64,000 nt of DNA from JBCCFC01 sp965213595. GTDB taxonomy: Bacteria > Chloroflexota > Anaerolineae > Caldilineales > Caldilineaceae. The first letter of the stretch is position 1. Each line of letters starts with the position of its first letter. This document shows, one piece after another, positions 7,670-16,321 of the stretch. Location: NCBI GenBank assembly GCA_965213595.1, contig CBDBZO010000006.1:3534001-3598000 (forward strand), read 5' to 3'. The translations under genes and the position numbers were made by a program. The notes beneath the pieces were generated by a model. The model searched no databases. It had not been told where the DNA came from and saw nothing but the letters and a program-made list of their open reading frames with translations.

Positions 7670-8953
7670 ATGACAAAGTTACGAGCTACAGAAATCTTTA
7701 CGCCAGGGGCATTTCCTCTTCATACATACGTGGAGCGAACTGATCGAAAATACGAAGAGCGACTTCGAGATGCACTAGAAATTCCCGGCCAGGTAATTTC
7801 TATTTCCGGGCCATCTAAATCAGGGAAGACTGTCTTGGTCGAGCGGGTAGTCAGCAGAGACAATCTCATCACAATCACTGGGGCTGGCATCAGTGACCCA
7901 AACGATGTATGGAACCGAATTCTAGACTGGATGGAATTGCCTGTCGAGATCACCAAATCTAGAACAGTCGGGGAGAGTATCAGTGTGAGTGGAGAAGCAA
8001 AAGGAGAAGCTGGGTTTTCACCTCTGGCGAGAGCAGAAGTCAGCGGCGGCAGTGAATTGGGAATCGAAGGGTCAGTCGGAAAAGGTCAAGTATATCAACG
8101 AAGAGGTATGAACCAAGTTGTGTCCGAAATTGCAAATAGCGATTTTGTGGTACTAATAGATGATTTTCATTACATGCCTCGATTAGCTCAAGAGGAAATA
8201 GCAAAACAAATTAAGGAGGTAGTGCGATTAGGGGTTAAGGTTGTAACTACTTCGGTTTCACACCGATCAGATGACGTCGTTCGAGCAAATCCAGAATTGC
8301 GCGGACGAGTAATGACAATTGATCTGGAATACTGGGACGAAAGCAATCTGAGAGCTATTGCCTCTCAAGGGTTTGAATTATTGAACGGAACGTTGAACGG
8401 CACAGCAACTAGCAAATTTGCAGAGGAAGCCGCAGGTTCACCGCAGCTGATGCAGGCAATTTGTCTGAATGCGTGTTTCGAATTGGAAATTCGTGAAACT
8501 AATCATAAGCAATCAGACCTCACACCGACACAAAACGACATACAGAGAATTTTCGAACGTACTGCATCCACCACTAACTTCCGTTCGCTGGTAGATGTAC
8601 TCGATAGCGGACCAAAGACAAGAGGAACAGAAAGAAAGGAATATAAGTTCTCGGACCAAACGAAAGGTGATGTATACCGGTGTGTTTTAAAAGCCGTTTC
8701 GTCGAATCCACCACAACTCTCGTTTCCATACGACGAAATCCAAAATAGAGTCCGCGGAATATGTACAGATGATGAACCAGTCGGTTCAAGCGTAATTGGA
8801 AGTTGCCTACAAATGTCAAAACTGGCAGCAGAAAGATTCCCAAAGGAGCGTGTAATTGACTGGGATGAGCAGAAGCTGGTTCTGGACATGCCTGATCCAT
8901 ATTTGTTATTTTATTTACGTTGGTCGGGGCGACTTCTTGAAGCAGAATATTAA
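7670..8953 (+). CDS. P-loop ATPase of unknown function, probably horizontally acquired
   Basis: The 427-aa protein carries Walker A GPSKSGKT (residues 47-54), Walker B VVLIDD (about 160-165) and a sensor-like VVTTSVSHR (about 191-199), a plan shared with AAA/STAND-like and archaeal-type ATPases. Residues 100-145 form a Gly/Ser-rich insertion between Walker A and B. The C-terminal half (about 280-427) is probably a winged-helix region ending in a DPYLLFYLRW segment, recalling the endings of archaeal-type ATPases. GC content is clearly lower than the neighbours and codon use is AT-rich, suggesting transfer. Such solitary ATPases are often linked to defence or signalling, but no partner gene is adjacent and no function can be assigned. 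Confidence 0.75.
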   Translation: MTKLRATEIFTPGAFPLHTYVERTDRKYEERLRDALEIPGQVISISGPSKSGKTVLVERVVSRDNLITITGAGISDPNDVWNRILDWMELPVEITKSRTVGESISVSGEAKGEAGFSPLARAEVSGGSELGIEGSVGKGQVYQRRGMNQVVSEIANSDFVVLIDDFHYMPRLAQEEIAKQIKEVVRLGVKVVTTSVSHRSDDVVRANPELRGRVMTIDLEYWDESNLRAIASQGFELLNGTLNGTATSKFAEEAAGSPQLMQAICLNACFELEIRETNHKQSDLTPTQNDIQRIFERTASTTNFRSLVDVLDSGPKTRGTERKEYKFSDQTKGDVYRCVLKAVSSNPPQLSFPYDEIQNRVRGICTDDEPVGSSVIGSCLQMSKLAAERFPKERVIDWDEQKLVLDMPDPYLLFYLRWSGRLLEAEY

Positions 8954-9009
8954 TTGAGCGCTTAAACGCAGCGACTTGTATTCGTAGATGTATCTATCGC
9001 ATCCGGTCA

Positions 9010-9037
9010 CCCTAACTGTTTATTCAATAAATTAGGG
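9010..9037. terminator. AT-rich hairpin between convergent genes
   Basis: CCCTAA and TTAGGG arms enclose TTTATT-C-AATAAA, with a CTG bulge. It lies between the convergent stops at 8953 and 9099. There is no clear T-run, so terminator activity is uncertain. Confidence 0.35.
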
Positions 9038-9098
9038 CTGAACTCGGCTTGAATTAGGTTGCCAGTTTGCCGACGACATCGTACAACTTCGCTCCACC

Positions 9099-9695
9099 CT
9101 ACATCGCAATCCGATTCCTGACCATCTCCGCATAGCGCTCCGCCGCCGCGACCTGAGTCTCCGCTGGCTCCTCACCATTCTCCCCCGCCGACAAGCGCGC
9201 CGGGCCAACGCCCGGCACATCCAACATCATCTGGGCGTCGCTTTGGGCGAGCTTGAGCACGCTTTCAGCCAGCTCCGCGCCCGCGGCTTCGCGCTGGCGG
9301 ATGGCCGAGTTGGCAAGCAGGTTGCGCGTCTGGGCGATGATGCCGAGCAGGTCGTGCAGCGGCTTGGTTAGCGCGCCGAGGATCAGCCCCGTGAGCAGCA
9401 CGTCCCAGACGACGGGCAGGCTGGCGAGCGCTTCGGGCGCGAGCGGGCGCAGATACTCGAAGAGGCGCATCCCCGTAAAGTTGGCGATCAGCAGGCCAAA
9501 GACGATGCCGACCACTAGGCTCGTGCCGCTCTTAAACTGCTGGTAGCGCGGCGACTTCAGGTCGCTCGGCTGCCAGGCGCTCGTGTTGAGCAGCCCCCAC
9601 TCCACGTAATTCCAAATAATCTCCACCGCCCGCTCCACCCCAATCGCAATTAGCAAGAGGATGAGCAGCACGGGGCCGATGATGGATGCGTCCAT
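9099..9695 (-). CDS. Uncharacterised membrane protein
   Basis: The 198-aa protein has an N-terminal hydrophobic helix (residues 4-22), a second around 57-73, a third around 94-110, and a soluble Ala/Glu-rich C-terminal tail with coiled-coil character (RQREAAGAELAESVLKLAQSD). No known domain is recognised. The GALTKPLHDLLGIIAQTRNLL segment resembles an amphipathic linker. It may be a phage-holin-like or structural membrane protein, but the sequence gives no decisive clue. It is followed by a heptamer-repeat hairpin on its upstream side. Confidence 0.7.
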   Translation of the reverse strand: MDASIIGPVLLILLLIAIGVERAVEIIWNYVEWGLLNTSAWQPSDLKSPRYQQFKSGTSLVVGIVFGLLIANFTGMRLFEYLRPLAPEALASLPVVWDVLLTGLILGALTKPLHDLLGIIAQTRNLLANSAIRQREAAGAELAESVLKLAQSDAQMMLDVPGVGPARLSAGENGEEPAETQVAAAERYAEMVRNRIAM

Positions 9696-9726
9696 GGTGA
9701 CAAGTCTCCGTCCAGATAAGTAGGTC

Positions 9727-9803
9727 GTCAGTAGTTAGGGATTGAAGATTGGAGATTGGTGAGCCGCCGTGCCAACCAATCGCCAATCTCTAATCTCGAA
9801 TGT
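9727..9803. repeat. Heptamer-repeat hairpin (GATTGGA unit)
   Basis: The left arm is GATTGAAGATTGGAGATTGG and the right arm CCAATCGCCAATCTCTAATC. The arms are degenerate 7-mer repeats in opposite orientation. The right arm includes the stop codon of the aminotransferase gene (stop at 9790). Confidence 0.75.
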
Positions 9804-11115
9804 AACCGGGCAGCCGCTCGCGCAAACGTTCCGCCGCCGCGTCCAGCATCTCGTCGGTTTTGCAGAAGCAGAAGCGGGCGAGATTGTCCGTCAGGTGCTG
9901 GTCCATGGGGGCGTAAAAGGGGCTGGGCGGGATGGTGCCCACGCCGATCTCGGTCGTGAGCCAGCGACAGACGGCCACGTCGCGGCGGGCGTCCGGTGCG
10001 CTCGTGTCGATGGGCACGTCCAGACGGCTGGTGTCGACGAGGGCGAAGTAGGAGCCGTCCGGCACAATCGGCGTGAGGCCCACTTCGCGCAGGACGGCCA
10101 GCAGCCGGTCACGCTTGCCGTGGTACATCGCGCGCAGTTCCTCAAAATAGCCGCGCGCCTCCACCTGCTCCAGCGCCGCGGCGACGGCCTCCTGCAGCGG
10201 CGTCGCCACGGAAAAGGGAATCCACTGGTGCGCCATAAAAATCGCGTGGGCCAGCGCGGGCGGCGCAATCGCCCAGCCGATTTTCCAGCCCGTCACCGAG
10301 AAGGTCTTGCCCGCGCTGCCGAGCGTGACGGTGCGCGGCCACATGCCGGGCAGCGTGGCGATGCGCACGTGCTCGACTTTGCGCGGGGCGCTGCCGTTTT
10401 GTGCGCCGTTTTGTGATGAAGTCTCCGGGTAAAACATCCACTCGTAGACCTCATCGCTGAGCACGTAGGCATCGTGCTTCTGCACCAATTCCGCAATCAA
10501 TTCCAGCTCGTCGCGGCGGAAGACCTTGCCCAGCGCGTTCTGCGGCGTGTTGAGGACGACGAGCCGCGTGCGCTCGTTAAACGCGGCGGCCAGCTCATCC
10601 CGGTCCAGCACCCAGTCGTTGGCCGACGTTTCGCCGCCCTGGTTGTCGCTGGGCAGCGCGGGGCGCAGCGGCACGTAGACGGGCGTGCCCCCCGCCATGA
10701 TTGTGGCCGCCGGGTAGCTGTCGTAAAAGGGCTCGATCAGGATGACCTCGTCGCCGGGGTCGACGAGCGCCTGGATCGTGGCAAAGATGCCTTCGGTGGC
10801 GCCCGTGGTGGTGACGATCTCGCGCATCGGATCGAGCTCGCGCCCAAAGAGCGGGCCGTAGACCTGCGCTAGGGCGTTGACGAGCCGCGGGTGGCCGACG
10901 CCGCGGGCGTACTGGTTGAGGTCGCTGCCGATGGCGTCGAGCGCGGCCTGCTTGATAAAATCCGGCGCAGGGAAATTGGGAAAGCCCTGGCCCAGGTTGA
11001 TCGCGCCGTGCTGGATGGCGAGCGCGGTGAATTCGGAGAAGACCGTTTCGCCAAAGCCGCGCACGCGGGCGGCGGGCTGGAAGATGGGCGTGTCGAGCGT
11101 TGGAGTGGTGGACAT
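9790..11115 (-). CDS. Pyridoxal-phosphate aminotransferase, class I/II (kynurenine/methionine aminotransferase-like)
   Basis: The 441-aa protein shows the class I fold: INLGQGFPNFPAPDFIKQAAL near the N-terminus, TTGATEGIFATIQALVDPGDEVILIEPFYDSY, the NTPQNALGKVF segment, SDEVYEWMFY, and the PLP-lysine motif SAGKTFSVTGWKIGW (Lys about 270). These match the KAT/YbdL-type group acting on kynurenine, methionine or glutamine with 2-oxo acids. The start MSTTPTL was chosen over one 11 codons upstream because the family begins near this point. The last codons and the stop (IRD-stop) come from a heptamer repeat, so the C-terminus has probably been altered. Confidence 0.9.
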   Translation of the reverse strand: MSTTPTLDTPIFQPAARVRGFGETVFSEFTALAIQHGAINLGQGFPNFPAPDFIKQAALDAIGSDLNQYARGVGHPRLVNALAQVYGPLFGRELDPMREIVTTTGATEGIFATIQALVDPGDEVILIEPFYDSYPAATIMAGGTPVYVPLRPALPSDNQGGETSANDWVLDRDELAAAFNERTRLVVLNTPQNALGKVFRRDELELIAELVQKHDAYVLSDEVYEWMFYPETSSQNGAQNGSAPRKVEHVRIATLPGMWPRTVTLGSAGKTFSVTGWKIGWAIAPPALAHAIFMAHQWIPFSVATPLQEAVAAALEQVEARGYFEELRAMYHGKRDRLLAVLREVGLTPIVPDGSYFALVDTSRLDVPIDTSAPDARRDVAVCRWLTTEIGVGTIPPSPFYAPMDQHLTDNLARFCFCKTDEMLDAAAERLRERLPGYIRD

Positions 11116-11300
11116 GGTGAGAAAGAGATGGCAAATGATTTCGGGCAATTATAGACGATTCGCGCGGTCGAGGCTATTTCAGTTTGGGCGATTTTCGAAT
11201 TGTCTCCGGATACAGTTTCACGTTCCCTAAATTTGACGCCAGGCCCCCCGCTTGATATACTAACTCCTCGCACGCGCTGCTGCGTCCGAAACGACTGCGA

Positions 11301-11373
<73 letters not shown>

Positions 11374-11378
11374 CTTTT

Positions 11379-11473
11379 CAGTCGTCAGTTGCCAGTAATC
11401 AGTCACCAGTTCTTTGCTGTCTCGCTCGAAAACTGATCACTGAATACTGTTTACTGAACACTGATAACTAAAT
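11379..11473. repeat. Heptamer-repeat hairpin between two tRNA genes (CAGTNNN unit)
   Basis: The left arm reads CAGTTGC CAGTAAT CAGTCAC CAGTTCT; the right arm reads ACTGATC ACTGAAT ACTGTTT ACTGAAC ACTGATA. The unit is exactly 7 bp and the arms are complementary, so the spacer RNA can fold between the tRNAs. Confidence 0.8.
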
Positions 11474-11475
11474 AT

Positions 11476-11548
<73 letters not shown>

Positions 11549-11554
11549 CACCAA

Positions 11555-11585
11555 GTCCACCCGCAAGCGGGTGGGCTTTTTGTTT
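11555..11585 (+). terminator. Rho-independent terminator of the tRNA-Ala pair
   Basis: Stem CCACCCG/CGGGTGG with loop CAAG, extended by G-C and T-G pairs, followed by a T-rich tract (CTTTTTGTTTT), six bases after the second tRNA. Confidence 0.85.
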
Positions 11586-12023
11586 TGGCCGCAGGTGAAG
11601 GCGTGGCTTAGACGAGCGTGTAGAATTCATCTATTCTTGTTTATCCAAGCCAATCATCAAGACAATTTTGCCGTTCTGCCAAACATTTTTCACCACAGTT
11701 TGGTTCCGCACTAGATATTGTAAATCCTACAATATGTCATTAAATTGTAAGGTATTCTAAGCCAAAAGAGCTTGACGCAGCGCCCCACAAGTAATATATT
11801 TGTCGCGTAAGCCCACAACCTTACTCGGATCGCCTGGCCCCTCCACCGGCTAAGTCGAAACCTGTTTACCGCAAGCAGTGCCCCGCCGTTGTCCTCCATT
11901 GTCCAACTGATTTGCTATCATCATTCGCAGACGCTAGAAGCGTCTGCACCTGTTTGCTGCGTCTCTTTACAAGGCGGTATAGCGATCGAGAAGACGCTTT
12001 TGTGATTTATCTACTAAATTAGA
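11586..12023. other. Intergenic region with an operator-like dyad
   Basis: About 440 bp of lower-GC DNA without a convincing gene. It holds a perfect dyad ATATTGTA-AATCC-TACAATAT at 11715-11735. A similar TATTGTA/TACAATA pair occurs at 53963-53986 with a longer spacer. A 62-codon minus-strand frame is judged spurious. Confidence 0.5.
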
Positions 12024-12035
12024 ATGGAGAATGCC

Positions 12036-12944
12036 ATGCGCCAGCTCTTCCCCCGGAGCTTTCTGCAGCACGCTCGCTTTGCGACGCGTAGTCAACTTGA
12101 TTATTCAGAGCAGGTACAAACGCCTGTTCGACCCAAAACCCAGCGATCCGCTCTCGGTCGTCAGCGGACGCCGACTTTTCCCCTGCGTGACGCGCCTCGC
12201 CCGACGAACGTTCTCGCGCTCGGCCCACATGCGTCACCTCCGCACTGCCTCGTCATTATTCCCACCTACAACGAAGCCACCAATATCCAGCACCTAGTCG
12301 CCGCCGTGCTGGCGCAGGGCGCCGCGTTCGATCTGCTGATTGTCGACGACAATTCGCCCGACGGCACGGGCGAGCTGGTGGCGAACTTGGCGGCGGAAAC
12401 GTCGCGCGTCCACCTGCTGGCGCGGGCGGGCAAGCAGGGGCTGGGCAGCGCCTACTGCGAAGGCTTTGAGCGGGCCCTGCAGATGGGTTACCTCTACATC
12501 TGCCAGATGGACGCGGATTTTTCACACCAGCCCCGCTACCTGCCCCAGCTGTTGGCCAAAGCCGAACAGGGCGCGGATGTCGTGCTCGGCTCGCGCAACG
12601 TGCCGCAGGGGCGCGTGGAGAATTGGTCGCTGGGGCGCAGGCTGTTGAGCCGCGGCGGCAGCCTCTATGCGCGCACCATTTTGGGGCTGCCGATCCGCGA
12701 CTGCACCGGCGGCTTCAAGTGCTTTCGCGCCGATGCCCTGCGCCGGATCGACCTAGCCACCACCCAATCCGACGGCTACGCCTTTCAGGTGGAGCTCAAC
12801 TACCGCTGCTATAAAGCGGGCTTGCGCATCGAGGAAATCCCCATTGTCTTTCCAGATCGCGAGGCGGGCGAATCGAAGATGTCCCTGGGTATCGTGGCCG
12901 AAGCGGCGCTGATGGTGTGGAAGCTGCGGTTGAATGGAGTATAG
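12036..12944 (+). CDS. GT2 glycosyltransferase, polyprenol-phosphate mannose synthase-like
   Basis: The catalytic part begins about 70 residues in: VIIPTYNEATNIQHLV, LIVDDNSPDGTGELV, GLGSAYCEGFERAL, CQMDADFSHQPRYLP (metal-binding DAD), VLGSRNVPQG, and CTGGFKCFRADAL with GYAFQVELNYRCYKAG. This is the soluble dolichol/polyprenol-phosphate mannose synthase (Dpm1) pattern without a C-terminal membrane domain. Such enzymes load a lipid carrier with a hexose from GDP- or UDP-sugar for use by membrane transferases, and two such transferases follow directly. The start at 12036 has a GGAG six bases before it; an in-frame ATG at 12024 is also possible. The basic N-terminal extension is unusual for the family. 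Confidence 0.88.
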   Translation: MRQLFPRSFLQHARFATRSQLDYSEQVQTPVRPKTQRSALGRQRTPTFPLRDAPRPTNVLALGPHASPPHCLVIIPTYNEATNIQHLVAAVLAQGAAFDLLIVDDNSPDGTGELVANLAAETSRVHLLARAGKQGLGSAYCEGFERALQMGYLYICQMDADFSHQPRYLPQLLAKAEQGADVVLGSRNVPQGRVENWSLGRRLLSRGGSLYARTILGLPIRDCTGGFKCFRADALRRIDLATTQSDGYAFQVELNYRCYKAGLRIEEIPIVFPDREAGESKMSLGIVAEAALMVWKLRLNGV

Positions 12945-12950
12945 GCCATC

Positions 12951-14495
12951 ATGACAGTTCTAGTCGAAGGACAAGCGGCGCGCGCGGGCACGCAGCGCCT
13001 CAACACGCATATCGTAATGGTGGCCGCCGCGACCGCCATCATCCTGCTGATCCGCCTGACCAACCTGGATTACAACACGGCGTTTGTGGACGAAGCCATT
13101 TATCTCACGATTGGCCAGCGCATCCTGACGGCCAATTTTAGCGACAACGCCATGCAGTGGGTCACGGGCTCATATCTCTACCCGATTACCGCCGCCGTGG
13201 CGGGCTCGATTTTTCGTTCGGGGCTCATGGGCGCGCGCGTCGCCAGCGCCCTCTTTAGCACCGTTGCCGCCTTTAGCGTCTACCTGATGACGCGTCGCCT
13301 GTTTGACAAAATGTCCGCGCTGATGGCGATGATTATCTTTGGCTTTGCCGGGGCCAGCGTCTACGTAGGGCAATTTGCCACCTACGACAGCCTGGGCATC
13401 TGCGCCCAGGCAGTGGGCGCGGCGAGCCTGACCTACGGGCTCACGGAATCGAGGCCGCAGATGCAGCGCACGCTGCTCTTTGCCGCCTCGATCTTCTTTA
13501 CGCTCTCGTTTTTGAGCAAGTACATTGCGCTGGCCTTTCTGCCGGTGGCGGGGCTGCTGCTGCTGGTCTATGGCCTGCAAATTCGACGACAGCGCGCCTT
13601 TGCGCTCTTCGTCTGCTTTATGCTGCCGCTGCTCTTTCTGCTGCTGGCCTACACCATCGCCTACTGGCGTGACCTGGTCGTGTTCTGGTCAAACTTCACC
13701 AGTCTCACAAGCCAAAACATGCCGCGCTCGGTGATTTGGGGGCAGATTTTTTACACGCTGCGCATCCCGCTGGTGCTGGCTGCCGTCGGCAGTATTGGCA
13801 TACTCTTGACCGGTGATAAAGCCGAGCCGACGGCGCGTCGTCGCATGGTCACGCGCTCGACGCTGGCCATTTTGTGGATGGCCGGGATGACGCTGCTCGC
13901 CTACCACGTCGTCACCTCCGGAATGCGCTCGATGGACAAGCACGTGGTCTACGCGCTGCTCTTTCTCGCGCCGCTGGCCGGCGTCGGCCTAATCAAGCTG
14001 GCCGACGCCATCGATGCAGGGTTACCGGCAGAACACAGCCGCTTCGTTGCGCAAGCGTTCCTCGCCGCCTTCCTGCTGGTGGCGATTCTCGTCTGGCAGG
14101 ATCAGACGTGGATGCTGCAGCACGGCTGGCCCAGCGTCGCCGAGACGGTCGACTTTTTGCGCGCCGAGCCGATCACGCCGGAGACGCCAATTTTGGCCGA
14201 GGGCGGCCAGGTCTACGATTACTATCTGGCGCGGGGCGAAGCGGAGCCGCTGCTCAACACCTGGGGCCTGCACTTCGAGTACGGCGGCGAGCGCGGCGAG
14301 CCAGCCATGCTGCGCGCCGTCGAGGAGGGTTACTTCCAATACTTGATTCTCGACTACTACTTTACGCCCCCGCTGAGCCAGGAGCTGGCGACCGCCGCCC
14401 AGGCGAGCGGTTACGCGCTCGTTCACAGCGAGCGCACCACCGTGCGCGGCCTGCAGGATCGGGAAATCGTGGTGGAGGTTTACCGGGCTCCGTAG
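12951..14495 (+). CDS. ArnT/PMT-like polyprenyl-phosphate sugar transferase (GT-C, GT39/GT83-like)
   Basis: The 514-aa polytopic protein has about 10-11 hydrophobic helices in the first two thirds and a soluble C-terminal domain. After the first helix comes NTAFVDEAIY (Asp47-Glu48), the periplasmic acidic pair typical of GT-C enzymes such as ArnT and protein mannosyltransferases, which use lipid-linked sugars. A central SMDKHVVYALLFLAPLAG motif is shared with the next gene. It starts 6 bp after the Dpm1-like gene, consistent with an operon in which that enzyme makes the lipid-linked donor. The acceptor is unknown. Confidence 0.82.
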   Translation: MTVLVEGQAARAGTQRLNTHIVMVAAATAIILLIRLTNLDYNTAFVDEAIYLTIGQRILTANFSDNAMQWVTGSYLYPITAAVAGSIFRSGLMGARVASALFSTVAAFSVYLMTRRLFDKMSALMAMIIFGFAGASVYVGQFATYDSLGICAQAVGAASLTYGLTESRPQMQRTLLFAASIFFTLSFLSKYIALAFLPVAGLLLLVYGLQIRRQRAFALFVCFMLPLLFLLLAYTIAYWRDLVVFWSNFTSLTSQNMPRSVIWGQIFYTLRIPLVLAAVGSIGILLTGDKAEPTARRRMVTRSTLAILWMAGMTLLAYHVVTSGMRSMDKHVVYALLFLAPLAGVGLIKLADAIDAGLPAEHSRFVAQAFLAAFLLVAILVWQDQTWMLQHGWPSVAETVDFLRAEPITPETPILAEGGQVYDYYLARGEAEPLLNTWGLHFEYGGERGEPAMLRAVEEGYFQYLILDYYFTPPLSQELATAAQASGYALVHSERTTVRGLQDREIVVEVYRAP

Positions 14496-14561
14496 AGAAT
14501 TAAAATCACAAACTACCGAGTTTAGTTACACCGATCAGCAAGCACGCAAGAAAGATAAATT

Positions 14562-16115
14562 ATGGCAGCCGTTTTTCCAGAACGACCGGTTCAAGCGCAA
14601 ACCGTTTCCATCGACATTCGCTTTCTCACGGGCGAAGCCGTCTCGGTCAGCCTCGTGCTGGCCGCTGCGCTGCTGATTCGTCTGTTGAATCTACATTACA
14701 ACACGGCCTTTGTGGACGAGGCCATCTATATCGTCAACGGGCAGCAGGCGCTGCGGGGCACGTCGGGCTTTGTCGCGCTCAACTACATGTTTGGCTCGTA
14801 CCTCTACCCCGTCGTCGCGGCGCTCTTTGGCTACGTAACGGGGGCCGAGCTGTGGGGCGCTCGCCTGTTGAGCGCCCTGGCCTCGACAGGCGCGATCCTG
14901 GCCGTCTACCTGGCGACGCGCCCGCTGCTCCAGCACGGGGCGGCGCTGCTGGCGGCGGTTGTCTTTGGCTTTGCGGGGGCCAGCGTCTTTGTCGGCCGCC
15001 TGGCGACGTATGACGTGCTGGGGATTGCGCTGCTGGCGGCGTCGCTGGCGCTGCTCGTGCACGGGCTCAAGTGCGAGGAGGAGCGGCGGCAGGCCAATCT
15101 GTTTTTCTACGCGTCGGTTAGCATTGCGCTTTCCTTTTTGAGCAAGTACATCGTCGCCGTGTTTGCGCCGCTATTTTTGCTGCTGGGGCTGGGGCTGCTC
15201 GTGCAGCGACGCTGCGGGCTCTTGATGCAGTTGCTCAAATTTTTTGTGCTGCCCGCCGCGGCCATCCTGGCTGCCTACGGCGTGCTCTTTGCGGACAAGC
15301 TGGCGCTGCTCTTTGTGGGCGTCAGCACCTACGCTTCGCAGGCCTCAACGCTGGCCGAGATTGGGGCGGGTCTGCAAGAGGTGCTCCTGCTGCCGGCGGG
15401 CGCAGCTGCGGTGGGGGTGGTGCTGCTGCTCTTCTCGCGCGGGACCGAGCACAGGGCCGTGGCGGGACTTTGTCTGCTGGGCGGGGCGCTGCTGCCCGCT
15501 TATCATCTCTACTCGCAAAATATCCGCTCGATGGACAAACATCTGGTTTACGCGCTGCTCTTTCTCGCGCCGCTGGCGGGGTGGGCGCTGCACCGGCTCT
15601 TTTGGCCCCTGCAGCAACGTTTGCCCCCGCGCTGGCGCGTGGCCTTTTCGACGGGGCTGGCAATCGCCTGTATAGCGGGCAGCCTACAGCTCTTTGCGAA
15701 CCAAACCGACGCTATGGAGCAGAACTGGCCGCACGCACAGGAGACCGTCGATTTTTTGGCGACGCTGCCGCTGGATGAGGAGAGCTTTATCCTGGCCGAG
15801 GGCGCGCCCACCTACAATCTCTATCTGAACTGGAGCGACAACGTCCAGTTTATCGACACGTGGAGCACCTTCTTTACCTACAAAGAGCAGGCGGGCGAAG
15901 CGGCCATGGAGCAGGCGATTCGCGAGCAATTTTTTGATTACCTCGTCTTCGACAGCTACTACACGCGCGATCTGACCTATCAGTTGGAAACGGCGGCGCA
16001 GGCGGCGGGCTACCGCGTTGCCCACAGCGACAGCGAGACGATTGCCGGTGGGGCAACGTTTGTGATCCGGGTGTACGCCGCATCAAGTAAGGCAGAGCAA
16101 GATTCTCCATCGTAG
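14562..16115 (+). CDS. ArnT/PMT-like polyprenyl-phosphate sugar transferase, paralogue of the preceding gene
   Basis: The 517-aa polytopic protein is clearly homologous to its upstream neighbour over its whole length: NTAFVDEAIY (Asp52-Glu53), FGFAGASVFVGRLATYD, ALSFLSKYIVAVFAPLFLL, SMDKHLVYALLFLAPLAG, and a similar C-terminal soluble domain (QETVDFLATLP, FILAEGAPTYNLYL). The pair therefore arose by tandem duplication and probably adds related sugars or acts on related acceptors. The first helix is preceded by about 25 residues of unrelated sequence. It is followed by a composite palindromic repeat before the BcsA-like gene. Confidence 0.82.
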   Translation: MAAVFPERPVQAQTVSIDIRFLTGEAVSVSLVLAAALLIRLLNLHYNTAFVDEAIYIVNGQQALRGTSGFVALNYMFGSYLYPVVAALFGYVTGAELWGARLLSALASTGAILAVYLATRPLLQHGAALLAAVVFGFAGASVFVGRLATYDVLGIALLAASLALLVHGLKCEEERRQANLFFYASVSIALSFLSKYIVAVFAPLFLLLGLGLLVQRRCGLLMQLLKFFVLPAAAILAAYGVLFADKLALLFVGVSTYASQASTLAEIGAGLQEVLLLPAGAAAVGVVLLLFSRGTEHRAVAGLCLLGGALLPAYHLYSQNIRSMDKHLVYALLFLAPLAGWALHRLFWPLQQRLPPRWRVAFSTGLAIACIAGSLQLFANQTDAMEQNWPHAQETVDFLATLPLDEESFILAEGAPTYNLYLNWSDNVQFIDTWSTFFTYKEQAGEAAMEQAIREQFFDYLVFDSYYTRDLTYQLETAAQAAGYRVAHSDSETIAGGATFVIRVYAASSKAEQDSPS

Positions 16116-16126
16116 GTAACTATTAG

Positions 16127-16275
16127 CCTCACCCCCAGCCTCTCTCCATGAATGGAGAGGGGGGCCTGATTCTTCGTCGACCAAGCGACTTCGCCAAAGC
16201 GAAATCGCTTTGGCGACGAAGAGAGTGAAGTCCTCCCTCCATGCGTGGAGGGAAGATTTAGGCGGGAGGCGAACG
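16127..16275. repeat. Composite palindromic repeat (CTCTCC hairpin type)
   Basis: It comprises CCTCACCCCCAGCC followed by CTCTCCATGAATGGAGAG, then nested arms TCTTCGTCG...CGACGAAGA around CGCCAAAGCG-AAAT-CGCTTTGGCG, then CCCTCCATGCGTGGAGGG. A similar composite lies at 18126-18236, on the other side of the BcsA-like gene, and related hairpins are at 41898-41958 and 57244-57330. Confidence 0.7.
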
Positions 16276-16321
16276 CTTGCTTACTCTGAATCGTTACCAT
16301 CGTAGAAGAACTGAACTCATT

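Noticed and set aside
11379..11473. Heptamer runs as a CRISPR array
   Set aside because: The unit is 7 bp, without spacers, in two complementary arms; no cas genes in the window.
11711..11899. 62-codon minus-strand frame after the tRNA genes
   Set aside because: No ribosome binding site or family pattern; it covers the AT-rich dyad and looks accidental.
16277..16321. Upstream TTG start for the BcsA-like protein
   Set aside because: It lies at the edge of the palindromic repeat and adds residues unlike the family; ATG 16322 is preferred.
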